A stretch of 64,000 bases of DNA from Mixophyes australis (lineage: Eukaryota; Chordata; Amphibia; Anura; Limnodynastidae), in NCBI GenBank assembly GCA_036250195.1, contig JAVHZZ010000006.1:73825869-73889868 (forward strand), given 5' to 3'. The notes under the pieces are model-generated. The model saw only the letters and a program-made list of their open reading frames with translations. It ran no database searches and was not told the DNA's origin. The translations under genes and the position numbers were made by a program. Of the stretch, positions 35,675 to 47,629 are shown piece by piece. Each line of letters begins with the position of its first letter. The stretch's first letter is position 1.

Positions 35675-36744
35675 GGGGCATATTCAATTGTCGGCGGAAA
35701 TGCAGACAATTAGTGCAGTAATAGTGCGCGTAAAAACCGTTATTACAGTAGTTTTCTCGCTGGATTTCAGCTCGCAGCTCCGTGAGCCGCGAGCTGAAAT
35801 CCAGCTAACTATTACCGTAATAATGGTAGTAGTTTTAATGCTGCAGAAAACGGCGACAATTGCAGATTCAATTGCAACACGGACATCACTGTGATGTCCA
35901 GCTGCTCACATTGTCAGCCATTACGGTAGGAGTTTCTTTTCTGCTCACCTCTATAGGATGCGAGGAAACATGAGCGGAGATTCCTAGCATAACATTGGTG
36001 CGATTTATCTCTGTGGATGGTCTGGAGACACATCGTGCTGAATTGAATCTCACTTTCGTGACGTCATCAGGATATCCGGTTCATGCGTTCCACTGTGGAA
36101 CGCACGCCAGGCTCTCCATCATCATACTGCAGCATCGCTAGGGACACAGTTATTATCGGTTCCTGTGAGCTCCACCGCTAGCCTTCCTGACTTTACCCTG
36201 TCTACCATCGTGATATTTCCCGGATGACCGCAGCACTTATCAGGTATCTGGACAGTATTCGCATCCCCGTCTGGGACTATTGCTGTTTGTTTTATTAGGT
36301 CATCTTGAGCCATTTTTTACCAGGACTTTTATTAGTGCATCCATTTGGACTGTATTTTTGCACTTTCCGGATATTTTATTTTATTTTTATTTTTATTTTC
36401 ATTTTTATTTTCATTTTTATTCTTATTCTTATTTTTCATTTTAATATATGTATTCAATTTATTATCAATATCCAAGTATTGTTGATAATATCCATTCCCC
36501 TTTTTTCTGGAATGTTTATTCATGTTAATTAAATGCACCGTTTTTTCAATTCTGCATCATTTCATGTCAATTATCTTATTCCACCAATAGATACTATTTA
36601 CATTATAGATATGTTCTAGGCAATTTGAGCGCATTTATTTGTTATACATTGCTTGGTACACAGGAAGGGATTCCTGAATTTTTTCTGCTCTTGCCGTTTG
36701 GAGTTGAGCGCAGTTCCTCTTTTGATTTGAATTGAATCTCCCCC
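35675..36744. mobile_element. 1070-bp MITE-like element with TAA target duplication
   Basis: The ends are GGGGCATATTCAATT and, reversed, GGGGGAGATTCAATT. TAA lies on each side (35672-35674 and 36745-36747), fitting PIF/Harbinger. A hairpin with arms GCTGGATTTCAGCTCGC sits at 35759-35805. A TTTTTA/TTTTCA repeat is at 36366-36438. No transposase was seen. It shares end and hairpin motifs with 48773-48973. Confidence 0.75.
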
Positions 36745-37301
36745 TAAACATGTAGCTAGGAGTGCTTGAAAATTTCAAATTGGGTCAAAATTAGATTCAA
36801 TAGTATTAGATATATTTGCAGTACAATCGTCATCAGACCCCAATTCGAATGGGCTCGTTCACACATACTCACTGACAGGTTTGGTGCAACAGAGAAAAAG
36901 TTTTTAAAAAAAGTTTTTTAACTTTCAAACAGCTTAGCTATTAATACCTGCCAACATGTATTACATTTATTTCAAACGTGTTCGAGCCAGCTCCGACATG
37001 GTCAAATCTGTTTGACAAATTTAGCTCAATATTTTTTAAAATATTTCCAAAAATTAGAAAAATTCTGTCAAACTTTAGAATATTAACTTGATGAACCGGT
37101 TTGAGAATCGTTATGTGGCTGGTTCGAGTATGTCTATACATAGCCAAGACTTGATAACAGCTTCTAGGTGGAGGACCATGTAGCCAGAGCACTTGTTAAG
37201 GCTCTTAGGAGCTGAAGGTGCGCATGACCTGCAACATTCTAAAATATCTATGCCCAAGGAAGCTATCCCAAAAATATGTTGCTTCACAATGCACTATATG
37301 C
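36745..37301. other. No feature recognised
   Basis: AT-rich intronic DNA. Confidence 0.4.
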
Positions 37302-37520
37302 CATACTTGCCATCTTTGGCAAATCATTTTCCAGGACGTCCGGGGGGCAAGTGGGCATGTGGGGGCGGGACTCGGATAATCGCGTCATTGGCCCCATCCA
37401 ATAACCTGGCGTCACCATTTTGGCCTATTCCAAAAGGAGGCAGGGCCGCCCAACCCCCTCAATTTAATTTACTAGAAATTTGGGAGTCTCCTGGACATTC
37501 CGGGAGAGTAAGCAACTATG
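37302..37520. mobile_element. CATACTTGCC-type MITE, perfect 8-bp duplication
   Basis: A 219-bp copy flanked by CTATATGC at 37294-37301 and 37521-37528. The left end is CATACTTGCCATC. The right end, reversed, is CATAGTTGCTTACTCTCCCG. Confidence 0.94.
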
Positions 37521-38633
37521 CTATATGCATGTCACTGAAAGTGTACCCACCACCTACACACAGTGACCACAACCATTCTGAGAAGGCACAAGGCAAAATC
37601 TGTCTCCACTGAGAGTAGATAATATGCTGATGTCGGGGTACCGAGGCTTGGTGCTCCTCTGATAACCTGATTTCCCAATAACAGCAAATGTGACAGTCGA
37701 CTGGAGAGTAGAAAAATTAAACTCAGACACGTGGTTAAGTTTCAGAGTCAGCTCTGGCTACTTTCTAGCCTTGCTCGTTTATATATACTCTGAATTAGGC
37801 TGTTGTCCAATAAATGTAAAGCATAGAGTAGCAAATGCTAAAGTCCATATGTGGTAATAAAGGTGAGTTTTCTTTATCTAGCTTAGAAGATGACTGAACT
37901 AGGCATTGTCTCCTTGCAGTCTTCAGATTATATGATTATGAAGGTGGGTTTTCTTATCTTTCTTAGCAGATGACTGACATGGTTTTGGCTTCAAATTCCA
38001 GTATGCAAGCAGAAATATATCTGGTCTTTATCATTTAAAAATATATTTTATAAATTTACTTATCAAGAAAGAAAATATAATTTTCACTCTCATATCGGTA
38101 CACTTTAAAATGGTTTCTTCGTAACATAGGGGCCTATTTAACAATATCAGGCGATATGAAAGATTTTCTATCAGTAATTATCGCTGCAATAGAGAACCTT
38201 CTCTTTATGGAATTTACCATTTAATGGGTGGAAGCAATATGAGTACTCTTACCACATCGTAGGCCAGTCTGAGATCAATCTGTGCAAGCATGATCCGGCT
38301 TCCAAATATATTTATTTATTTCATGGCTTTTCTTCAGGTCTTTGCCATCCTTTCCAAGGTAAATAGTCGCTGTCCATGGTATATAGGCTTCTTCATACTT
38401 GCTCTGGCAAAGCTATATTAGTCTTCACATGCCCAAGGGCTTTTTAAAATGAGAAGCTCAAAATCTGGTGAAAACGTCATTTCAGATTTTGGGCTTCTCC
38501 CCATTAAACAAAGCCTCCGGGTCAGTTAAGGCTATTGCCGGCTATCACAAGTGATAACTTTCATCAGGCACAGAATGGGGACGCCAATTTAATAAGGACA
38601 GCAGAAGTACAAGTATAGATGATGATAGGAAAA
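37521..38633. other. No gene; possible MITE half at 38129
   Basis: GGGGCCTATTTAACAATATCAGG at 38132 resembles one end of a MITE. GAAAATTT-type and gene-like signals are absent. Confidence 0.35.
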
Positions 38634-38686
38634 AGTGATTTATTATTAAGATAAAGCATTTTTTTGTCTTTTTTTTTAATAACAAC

Positions 38687-38726
<40 letters not shown>

Positions 38727-38774
38727 GTTGTTATTAAAAAAAAAAGACAAAAAAATGCTTTATCTTAATAATAA

Positions 38775-38780
<6 letters not shown>
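38634..38780. repeat. AT-rich perfect-looking palindrome
   Basis: Arms of about 60 bp starting AGTGATTTATTATTAAGATA are exact inverses around a (TA)n centre. Beyond the second arm runs a 53-bp AT tract. The arms contain T9 and A10 runs. Confidence 0.95.

Positions 38781-38781
<1 letters not shown>

Positions 38782-38834
<53 letters not shown>
38782..38834. repeat. (AT)n microsatellite
   Basis: Uninterrupted AT tract. Confidence 0.95.
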
Positions 38835-38838
<4 letters not shown>

Positions 38839-39035
38839 ATAGTAAGTGGTCAGGAGGTACCAGCAAACCCATAGAAAAGAGGTGCTGTACCAGCTATACC
38901 AGCTACCCCAGAAGTAAGCGGTTCTACTGCGAAGGAGCCTAGTGGTGGCAGCGGGATTCTTCTACAACTATTGCGCAGTTAGTATTCGTAGCCAGTGACT
39001 GTCTGGTGGCAAGATGACATCCTTCTTCCCCCAGC
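38835..39035 (+). mobile_element. Retroelement leader fragment, second copy
   Basis: It matches 8130-8300 (CCATAGTAAG, GGAGGTACCAGC, CCCAGAAG, GGAGCCTAGTGGTGGCAGC). The LTR is not seen upstream; AT repeats lie there instead. Confidence 0.5.
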
Positions 39036-39329
39036 AGACCAGGGGGTAAATGTATCAAGGTTCGATTTTTTTCAGCGATTTCAAATCGCGGAAAATCGCG
39101 ATTGATAACCCGCGATTTTGGTCCCCAAGTCGCCAGATCTATTAAGCTGCAATTTTTACTCTGATCTTCAAAATCGCTGGTCATCTCTGGCGATTTGCTG
39201 CCATGTCAAACACTCCCGTGTGTAGCTAGCTCTCCTGTGTTTAGGTTAAAATACAATACGGTGCTTCCTAGCTGCAAGATCAATAAACACATCACTGTTA
39301 AACTGTCTGTCTATAAAGCGGGTCACTGC

Positions 39330-39985
39330 GGCTTTAAAAAGTTTAAAAATAGATAAGTGTTCAAACAAAAATTTGTGGGGTCCCCCCGCCCGACCACTAT
39401 TAACCCTAGTGCTGCCAGCCTACTGCTGGTTTGCCGTGAAAATCGTGAAAAAAAATCGCGTGGGGTCCCCCCGATTTTCACTCAACCAGCACTAGGCAAA
39501 CCAGCCTGGGGTGGGTGGCACTATAGTCATAATGACACACCAACCCCAGGCTGTTCAGCGTTGGGCTAAATTCCCTAGTGAGTGGGGTCTGCGGAAAAAA
39601 ACGAGCACCCGCCACCCCCCCTGCTAGGAACAGCCAGCCCAGTGCTGAAAGCACTAGGGTTCTTCCTATACCCCTGGGCAGTGGGTGTAGGGTAACATTG
39701 GCGAAAATAAAGTTGAAAAAACAAACGGACTTCATTTGGTTTTGTGGAACTACAAGTCCCAGCCAGCCCGGGCTGCCCTAAACAGTGTGGGCATACTGAT
39801 GCTTGTATAACTACAAGCACCAGCATACCCATGGCAGCCAGGGCATGCTGGCACTTGGAGAACCACAAGTGCCAACATGCCCTGACACCCATGGTTGGCT
39901 GAGACTGTGGTACCACAAAACAAAATGTTTACAAAACCACAACATTTTATTAAAAATAATAAAACCCCAATAAATACACTAAACA
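39330..39985. repeat. Dispersed repeat, copy 2
   Basis: This is a longer relative of 31440-31930. A GGGGTCCCCCCG motif occurs twice (39378 and 39463). An A/C-rich tail follows at 39900-39985. Confidence 0.8.
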
Positions 39986-40287
39986 ACGCTTGGTTACTCC
40001 CAGGAACATTATCAAGGTGTGAGGTTTTTATCTGAGTGAGTGACAGTTATGTGCATGCCTAAGAACAGCAAAAATCCATCTTCACCAAAGGCACAGTAAT
40101 GGTATCATGAAATATTAACTAATTCCTCTTGTTTAATCCCTGGTCAGCCAGAGGGTCTGCAAAGAAAAAAATAACATTTACAAGCAGCAGAAAACTATGT
40201 CCTTCTCTAGTGAAACTGGCTATGCCTGCTGTTGTCCCCAAAGAGAAATGGAAAAAAGGATAATAGTGTTAAAGTTGCATGCACATA

Positions 40288-40608
40288 ACATGCCTCCCAA
40301 ATGTCCCGATTTAGGCAGGACAGTCCCTACTTGAAGGCTCTGTCCCACCGTCCGGATCAGGACAGCTTTGTCCCAATTGGGCAAAAATGTTTTGAGGTAT
40401 GTTCCGTTCACTGCTGTGCTACATAGCAGTGTGCACAGCAAAGACAGGGTATTTTGTGGAGAGCAGTTGGGGTTAACGAGTGGCCTAGAAATATGAGAGA
40501 GCTAGGCACATCATTGGGTGATGGCCACCCCGCCATCAGAACATGATCACGCCATCTGTAATGATGTGGCCATGCCCTCTTTCAGGTACTACAATGTTGG
40601 GAGGTGTG
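40288..40608. mobile_element. GGACAGTCC-family MITE
   Basis: The left end is CATGCCTCCCAAATGTCCCG. The right end, reversed, is CACACCTCCCAACATTGTAG. Inside are GGCAGGACAGTCCC and GCTCTGTCCCACC. An alternative right end lies near 40399 (GAGGTATG). No clear target duplication. Confidence 0.6.
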
Positions 40609-40639
40609 ATATACCATTTGTTGAGCTGAACTGATGTTC

Positions 40640-40790
40640 AGTACAATACAGCCTATCGTCTCCCCAGGAACTAGTGATATCCCTGAAGTAGGAGGCACAA
40701 AGTTCCTAGTGAACTTGGAGGCTGAATTTTGTTAAGCCCACACAATGGCTGCCTCCCTGTGTACAGGTGGCAGGTACAAGATAGATGGTA
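40640..40790. repeat. Fragment related to the tandem repeat at 54731-55030
   Basis: AGGAACTAGTGATATCCCTG is followed by GGAGGCTGAATT and ACAATGGCTGCCTCC. A GACAGCCATTTTG version also occurs, inverted, near 27785. Confidence 0.5.
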
Positions 40791-41569
40791 GAAAGGAAAC
40801 TGGCATGCTTGCTGCTCTGCTTTCAATAAAAAGACTTCTTGGCAAAGACAATTTGTGGTCCAACGAAAAACAATTTTGTTTTCAAAGACTGTACATGAAT
40901 CTTTTCCATATGTGTCCATCTCTCTGACTATCAGAAGTCTCTATATCTCTCTAAATATCCCATAACTGCTGAGATGTGACTAAACCTTGAATTCTTTAGC
41001 CATGTTTGCCTGGAGAAGTTAAATGTGGTGGGATCAGTCTTAAGCCTGCCACTCAAATGTCACTAGGCCAAATGCAAGACTTGATATCCAAAATGGACCA
41101 TGAGAGGTGGTCAAATTGGACAGTACTTCCCAATCACTGCTTAGGCTGAGCGACTAGATAACACAGGGTTCTCTGTTAATTTGACTGAAAGGTACACTGG
41201 AAGCTAGATGTCATCAGCAAGCTGGAATTGCATGGGAAGCCTATTAACTAATTGAAGTGTTGGTACTTGTACTCCTGTGATACCTGTTCTATTAATGCTG
41301 TTTCAGAAATGTGTTGCAAGATGAACCAAGTCAGCAGGTTAAACTTTTGTTATATTACTGTTGCTTGTAAGTGCAATTTTTTATTTATACTAATAAAATC
41401 TTAACCTCACTTAATCTATCAGTCTTTTCCTTCGCAGTACTTTCCCTTTTAGAGAATTTATCACTAATGCATGCAGAATAATTCCAAAGGTTTTTACAAA
41501 CAAAATATAATTGTTTGTGTGCTCCTAAATTTTTCTGTAGGAACTCCAACTAATTAAATTGCACCCTTA
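40791..41569. other. No feature recognised
   Basis: Intronic DNA without recognisable repeats or exons. Confidence 0.4.
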
Positions 41570-41744
41570 GGGGTATATTTACTAAACCGCAGGTTTGAAA
41601 AAGTGGAGATGTTGCCTCTAGCAACCAATCATATTCTAGCTGTCATTTTGTAGAATGTACTAAGTAAATGATAACTAGAATCTGATTGGTTGCTATAGGC
41701 AACATCTCCACTTTTTCAAACCCGCAGTTTAGTAAATATACCCC
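41570..41744. mobile_element. Palindromic MITE with TTA target duplication
   Basis: The 175-bp element is flanked by TTA (41567-41569 and 41745-41747). The ends are GGGGTATATTTACTAAAC in both orientations. Arms of about 75 bp include GAAAAAGTGGAGATGTTGCC and AGCAACCAATCA. PIF/Harbinger type by its target site. Confidence 0.95.
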
Positions 41745-41747
41745 TTA

Positions 41748-42669
41748 GACTTAAGGACCATCTAACTAGACAGCTACCATGATCTTGCTAGTAGGGATTT
41801 GACGAAAACCAAACTTTAAAAATCTGGCACATCTATGTTTAGCTACATCTGGCCCATCCATGTGATTTATCAGTTGTTCTCTCACACTAGATTCCACATG
41901 TACAGCCCAGTATTGATGATACCAAATCATATTCCACATATCCAGCTGCTTCTTAATAACACCCTAGACAAGTATGGAAGCTTGCACTGATTTCCTGCTT
42001 ACTAAGTGAAACTAGCCGCATCCACCCTGAGCATGTGTACAAAGTCCCATTACATTCCACCAATAATATTTAACCATCTCTACTTTGAAGCTGTGCCATT
42101 AACTCACTTCACTGTTAGTAAATGGTTGTTTCTCCTGAGTGTTTGGGCATATATACAAGGGTGGTAATGATACATTTCCTTAAAGCCTAGTAAAGGCATT
42201 TTAATGCTGATAGTCAAAACCAATGTTAATTGAGTGGACCTGTGCTCACACACCTTCTAATAAGCATTTGTTTTGCTTTGTATCAATTGCAGTATTTCCT
42301 GCAGCAACACTTAGTATAGTGTCGTTCTATGACAGCATTCATAGAGGGCCTCACTGTACCCTTTGCTGTAAGGAGGCTTTAAAAACCTGCTTCAACCACT
42401 ATGATAAAAGCAAGGACGACGTCTGTCTACCCTTTTAGCGTTATTTTTGAACACCTGTGTGTACAGCAGTCTATAGCACCTAAAACACTTATTTTTCTTT
42501 ATATCTTGCTGAACATAGCTTACAGCTCTAATCTCCTTGCTAGTGCACTTTAAGTGCAAAAGTTAGCTAGGTATTCAGAATCCAGAATCCACTTCGACCA
42601 CTGCTGCTTGATCTATAAAGAAAGCACCCAGCAGCTTTAGAGGTGAAATTGCAATCAGTCAACCAGAAG
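41748..42669. other. No gene recognised
   Basis: No exon or transposon was named in this stretch. Confidence 0.4.
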
Positions 42670-42677
42670 CGGTTAAG

Positions 42678-42935
42678 CATACTTGCCAAATCTCCCGCAA
42701 TGTCCGGGAGACTCCTGACATTCGGGTCAGTCTCACGGACTCCCGGGAGAGCTGGCAAATCTTCCGCATCCCGCTACTGGCGTCCCAAAATGACACGATT
42801 CGCAGTGAATTGCATCATTTAGGCCCTGCCCCCCTGACAAACTCATTTCCATCGCGGGGGCGGGGCCAAAATGCTGCGTTTGGCCGCACCATGCCCCTCT
42901 CCCGGAGAGAACTTCCCCCAAAGTAGGCAAGTATG
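42678..42935. mobile_element. CATACTTGCC-type MITE, perfect 8-bp duplication
   Basis: The 258-bp element is flanked by CGGTTAAG at 42670-42677 and 42936-42943. The 10-bp ends CATACTTGCC/GGCAAGTATG are exact. Inner inverted CCGGGAG segments and a GGGGGCGGGGCC box match the other three copies. Confidence 0.96.
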
Positions 42936-42957
42936 CGGTTAAGTAGTGCTGGCTATT

Positions 42958-43015
42958 GCCATCATCATCAGCATGTATTTGCTGCAGACTCTAGGCTGTA
43001 CATAGCGCTGTAAAA
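42958..43015 (-). repeat. Truncated SINE/LINE 3' tail
   Basis: CCATCATCATCAGCATGTATT followed by ATAGCGCTGTA is the reverse of the tail family at 5531. Confidence 0.55.
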
Positions 43016-44381
43016 AGGCATATCTGCATCTGTGTTCAGGTCGGCATCAGCTCGCAGTTCTGCTAACATGCCCTAACTATACCTGGCCTACATTAGGATG
43101 CTCCTTCCATTCCCACCACGGGCACAATGTGGATGTGTGCATCTGCATAGGCATAAGCACTTTCATAAATATTGCTTTCCACGGAACCACTATTTATGCC
43201 CACACAACCTCCCACTTCAAGGTCTGTGAAATCGGAGCTGTCCTTAAATTGGGACAGTTGGCATGTAGATGAATACAACTTGTACAGACTATTTACTATG
43301 ATGCATCGATAACAAAGACTTTTTATCGCCACTTATTGCATTTGGAGACTTTCGCTGGGAGACGTCCTGCAAATATGTTCACCAGCAGGGGCTTCAGCCA
43401 GCGATGGTACGCCGGTAGCCCTTAATAGATAGGGAGAAGCACTGTAATAATTAGACCCCATAATTTTTTTTGATGTGATAATTTGTATTTCTTTACATGA
43501 GTGGGAAGTGAAACATCAGTTAATCAGTTATGATACACAGACTCTTTTATTATGGTATTATATATGAACAAATAACTTTTATAAATGCAATTTTAGGATG
43601 TATTTTAAAAATGTTTGAAATCCTAGCAATTTAAAGTACCAACCTATGCTCCTTTGTACTGTAAAGAAATGCTTCCTTGCTGTTTAGACAACTAAATCTG
43701 TGGTTATCCTTTCTCTGCTTTCTATTAGCATTTGCTGAATTAAGCTGCTTTTCTCTTGTACACTCAGGCAACCTATTAATGTCATAGATCACTTGTATTA
43801 CTATGCTATGTGGGAAGAACCTACGTATATGTTTATTTATATAATGGCAAAACAATTCATTCATGGCTTCTGTTTGCAGATTAATATAACTATAAGAGCA
43901 AGGCACCATCTATCAGATAAGAAGTGATTTCTGTCCAGCAGAGTTTTCGATCTAAACTTTAATTCTAATAAACAGCTTTGCCTGATTTCTATAATTATAT
44001 AGCTGAAAGTAGAAATGGAAGTCAGAAACATAATGTTTTAGCAGAGGTTGCAGATAGGATAAATAAGACTTCTTACAGCTTGTAGCCAGTGGCCAACAGC
44101 CTCCGGAAAATCCTGGAGGAGAGGTCCAAAGGGTAAGAGAGACACAGTGGTTTCCATCACTATGCCCCCTCCTCCCGCTGTGCAGTTATGCAATCATGTC
44201 AACAAAAGTGGGGGCTTCCAGTTCCACTGGGCATTGGCAAGTCTGCAAGCCGAGTCACAAATACGCAGTTGGACCCAAGACTGGCTGGTGAAGTGGCAAG
44301 ACTCCCTTTTCCTGATGCCAGACAGTATCACCGTAGAGCTGAGTATCTATCACTCAGCTGCTCCTGTAAAAAATTTATGGT
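43016..44381. other. No gene recognised
   Basis: A partial GGGACAG motif near 43250 and a MITE-like right half at 43316-43460 are the only hints of repeats. Confidence 0.4.
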
Positions 44382-44456
44382 AAGCTTCAGTGATAGGAAG
44401 TTTTCTACCGCTGCAATAAGCAGTGATAGAAAACTAATCCTATCACTGCTTAATCA
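44382..44456. repeat. Short hairpin, probable MITE right part
   Basis: CAGTGATAGGA, then GTTTTCTA, and their inverses form a stem of about 30 bp. CATAAATAAGCCC follows as a likely terminus. Confidence 0.6.
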
Positions 44457-44895
44457 TAAATAAGCCCTTTAGACTGTAAGCTCCAATGAGAACTAAAAGA
44501 TTTGACAGTCTATTTAACAAGGGGGAAGAGACAAAATGCCAATGTAAATGCCAAAATGGTTAACGCCATAGAAATCTAATAATTTTTCCAGCCTTAACCT
44601 ATTTACCAGCCCTTAATGTGGTTCCAATAGACTACTATGGGGACAATGGTTTTGCAGTATTAGGCCAAAGTATCACCATCAAGATGGCGTTACTTGGTTT
44701 GTACAATGAGACCCAGCTGATGCCTCTCTGGTTTGTGCTATGTTTACTCTATTCGCCAAATTTTTGGGAGGAGGGGGGGGGGGGGGGTCTTCTTGGGACT
44801 CCCAGTGCAACCGCAGCATGGTAAATACTTCGTTGTGAATGATGACCCAATAATATTAGAACTGAGAGATGGAATAAGCCAGAGGGAAATTAAAT
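44457..44895. other. No feature except a G15 run
   Basis: A homopolymer of 15 G lies at 44773-44787. Nothing coding. Confidence 0.5.
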
Positions 44896-45455
44896 GCTGA
44901 GGTTTGTGTAAATAACTATTTTGGACCTCACTAAGGGTTAACTAAACAAGAGAAGCTTTGGGAACGCCCAATGTGGGTGTCATGAGGGAAAGCTTAAGGG
45001 TAAAGCTATAAAGTTCCTTGGAGGAGTGACCTTGCTCTCTTGGATCCAGGATAAGCTGCCCTTCCATTCCTTCCTTCCATTTGGAACCCGTTCGAAGAGT
45101 CAGCTTAGGTTTGATGCAAGTAGCGCCCCTGCAGGCTGGCTTGTGGTTGCATTACGATTAGCCCAGAAGGGTTCGGGTTCTGGAATGCCTGGGATTATTG
45201 TCGCCATTTAAAGACATATGACAAGGGTGTGCTCAGGTAAATTTGTGTATAAGTATTGATATCAGGAGTGTAAGTGACCGCGATGGGACATCCAGATTAG
45301 CATTGGACCTTTGCTAATATGCTAACAGTGTTCTAGCCCACCATATAGCATGTGTGCTGAGTTAAATAAACGACTTTCTATTTGCCTACAAGTTCCATGC
45401 GGTGTCCTTTTTTTATATGATAGTGTTAAGGATGAGTAACGGGTTACCGTTAAGC
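44896..45455 (+). mobile_element. LTR-like dispersed repeat, copy 2 (possible solo LTR)
   Basis: Begins TGCTGAGGTTTGTGT. TATAAA is at 45007-45012 and AATAAA at 45365-45370. It is homologous to 3016-3735. Ends are approximate. A 61-codon frame inside is not a gene. Confidence 0.5.
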
Positions 45456-46945
45456 ATGTTATTCTGTAGTAATAACTGTTTAATATGTAGGTGCTATATA
45501 AATGTAGGATAATAAATTGGGGAAGTTATTTTATTTAGATGATATTTTTATTGGTCTCATTGTGTGTTAAAGAGTTAACACGCCACATGATACTGTTTTA
45601 AAGTTCTGCAATAACGTGAATTACCCTGTGAACAATCCAGCTTCACAGCTCCTGTGAAATATCTTTCCTCTGATTAATAATTCCTGGTGGGGCCCTGGAT
45701 GTATAAGCCGTGGGTGATTGGTTTCCCTGCGTGTAGAGTGTGCACATCAAACATTTAAAACGTTTAAGTTGACAATTTGGAGTTTGTTCGGCTGAGATCG
45801 GCTCCAGGGCCAGCCTGAGCTCATCAAATATACATACCATCTGAGTATGAATCACATCCTATGGAAGGTTAGGTGCTCAATTGGTTTTGAGTCCATGTAG
45901 ATTTTATGAAGGGCTTTTCTGAGCCTGGTGAAATCATGGGAATGTCAGCACGAAAAAAAAAGTCTTGTCCCAAGAGCTTACTATTAGATCAAGTAATGCC
46001 AACATCAGATGACACTACAGAACAATTTTAAATATGGTTATTTGTATGCAATTGAGATAATATATAAATTATATTTTTACTGTCAATTACAAAAATTAAC
46101 CATGGTATTTATTCATGATTCTGTCTTCATTTATTACAATATATTAAATATTGAACCATTTTGAGATGGATAAAATAGCAGTAGATATGTTACAATACCA
46201 CAAAGATGCGGAACTGCTTTAGGTCCAAAAGAGAGTTTGCGCTGCAAAAAAAGAAACAATTGTGAGGTGTTAAAGCATAGCTGCCTGCCCCAAGTTTAAG
46301 TGGACACCTCCCAAACTCCAAAGAAAGCAGACAGTTGTTCCACAAGGGAGCTCAGCTGCTTGCAAATCGCATTATCAAGCCAAACCCACCTCAGTGAATA
46401 CTTGGTGGGCAATTAGCACATTTTTCACACTACCCCACCCACTTGATTATGCAAAATGATGTGAGCCGCGATTCATGTTTGGGGGGTGTCCACATTACAC
46501 CCCTGGGGCTGTATCTCACAATTGGCTGCCCCCAAATCTTCTCCTCTTGGCTAAAACCACCACTGAATTGTCACAAGCAACAGAGGCAAAGTAGATGGTG
46601 GGATAGTTCTATCATATCAAGATTGCCCTGCCGAAATGGAGCATGATGGAAGGTATGAGGAGGTCCAGATTTGATCCTTCAGTTCCACAAATAAAAAAAT
46701 AAATATATTGTAAAAGTAAATCAAAATAATATTAAAAAAAATTCAAGTAATTTTTCAATCATTATCCTGAGATGGGGATAGCAGAACTAGTATTGATGGT
46801 GGTTCATATACCGCTGTGAGACTGGCTAAATACTTGAATCTTACTGCCAGTGAGTGTTACTTCCTGTGATTGTAGTGTTATCGTCTGTGGTAACCCTTTG
46901 GTATACCGGACAAAACAAAAAAAAGCCCCATAACCAGTGACACGT
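45456..46945. other. No gene recognised
   Basis: Intronic DNA with no named features. Confidence 0.4.
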
Positions 46946-47280
46946 GGGGCCTGATTCATTAAGGATCTTAACTTGAGAAACTTCTTATTTAAGTCTCCTG
47001 GACAAAACCATGTTACAATGCAAGGGGTGCAAATTAGTTTTCTATTTTGCACATAAGTTAAATACTGACTGTTTTTTCATGTAGCACACAAATATCAACT
47101 TTAAATTTCAGTGTACAAATAAACTATCAAGTATTTGTGTGCTACATGTAAACACAGTCAGTATTTAACTTATGTGCAAAACAGAATACTAATTTGCACC
47201 CCTTGCATTGTAACATGGTTTTTTCCAGGAGACTGAAATAAGAAGTTTCTTCAGTTAAGATCCTTAATGAATCAGGCCCC
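46946..47280. mobile_element. GGGCCTGATTCATTAAGG palindromic MITE
   Basis: About 335 bp. Both ends read GGGGCCTGATTCATTAAGGA inward. The arms share GTGCAAATTAGT and TTAAATACTGACTG with their inverses. Target duplication uncertain. Confidence 0.92.
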
Positions 47281-47629
47281 TGATTTCGCCTGCAATCGAG
47301 CTTTTTCGCATTTTAATAAACATGCCCTGAAGATTTCTTAAAATAAATATTTGTTTAGTCATTTGTCACAAGCAATAAAATATACATATATTCTGTATAA
47401 AGTGAAGCCTGCAAACAATGTGACTCCTGCAACTGTCAGGCAGACTGTATGGTTAACAAAAAACACTGTGTAATGTGGGAGTCATGTTAACAGCTCATTT
47501 TGAATTTCATTTCTCACTGGTATTCTCCCTGTACAACACAATACAATACTTTGGTAGTCCAACTGTGAACGAGTCGCATAGGACAAGATGAAAAATATAC
47601 AATAATTGCCTTAACCACCTCTCTCCTAG
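47281..47629. other. No feature recognised
   Basis: AT-rich intronic DNA. Confidence 0.4.

Noticed and set aside
37096..37130. GGTTCGA-type sequence considered as a tRNA B box
   Set aside because: No A box at the right distance and no cloverleaf.
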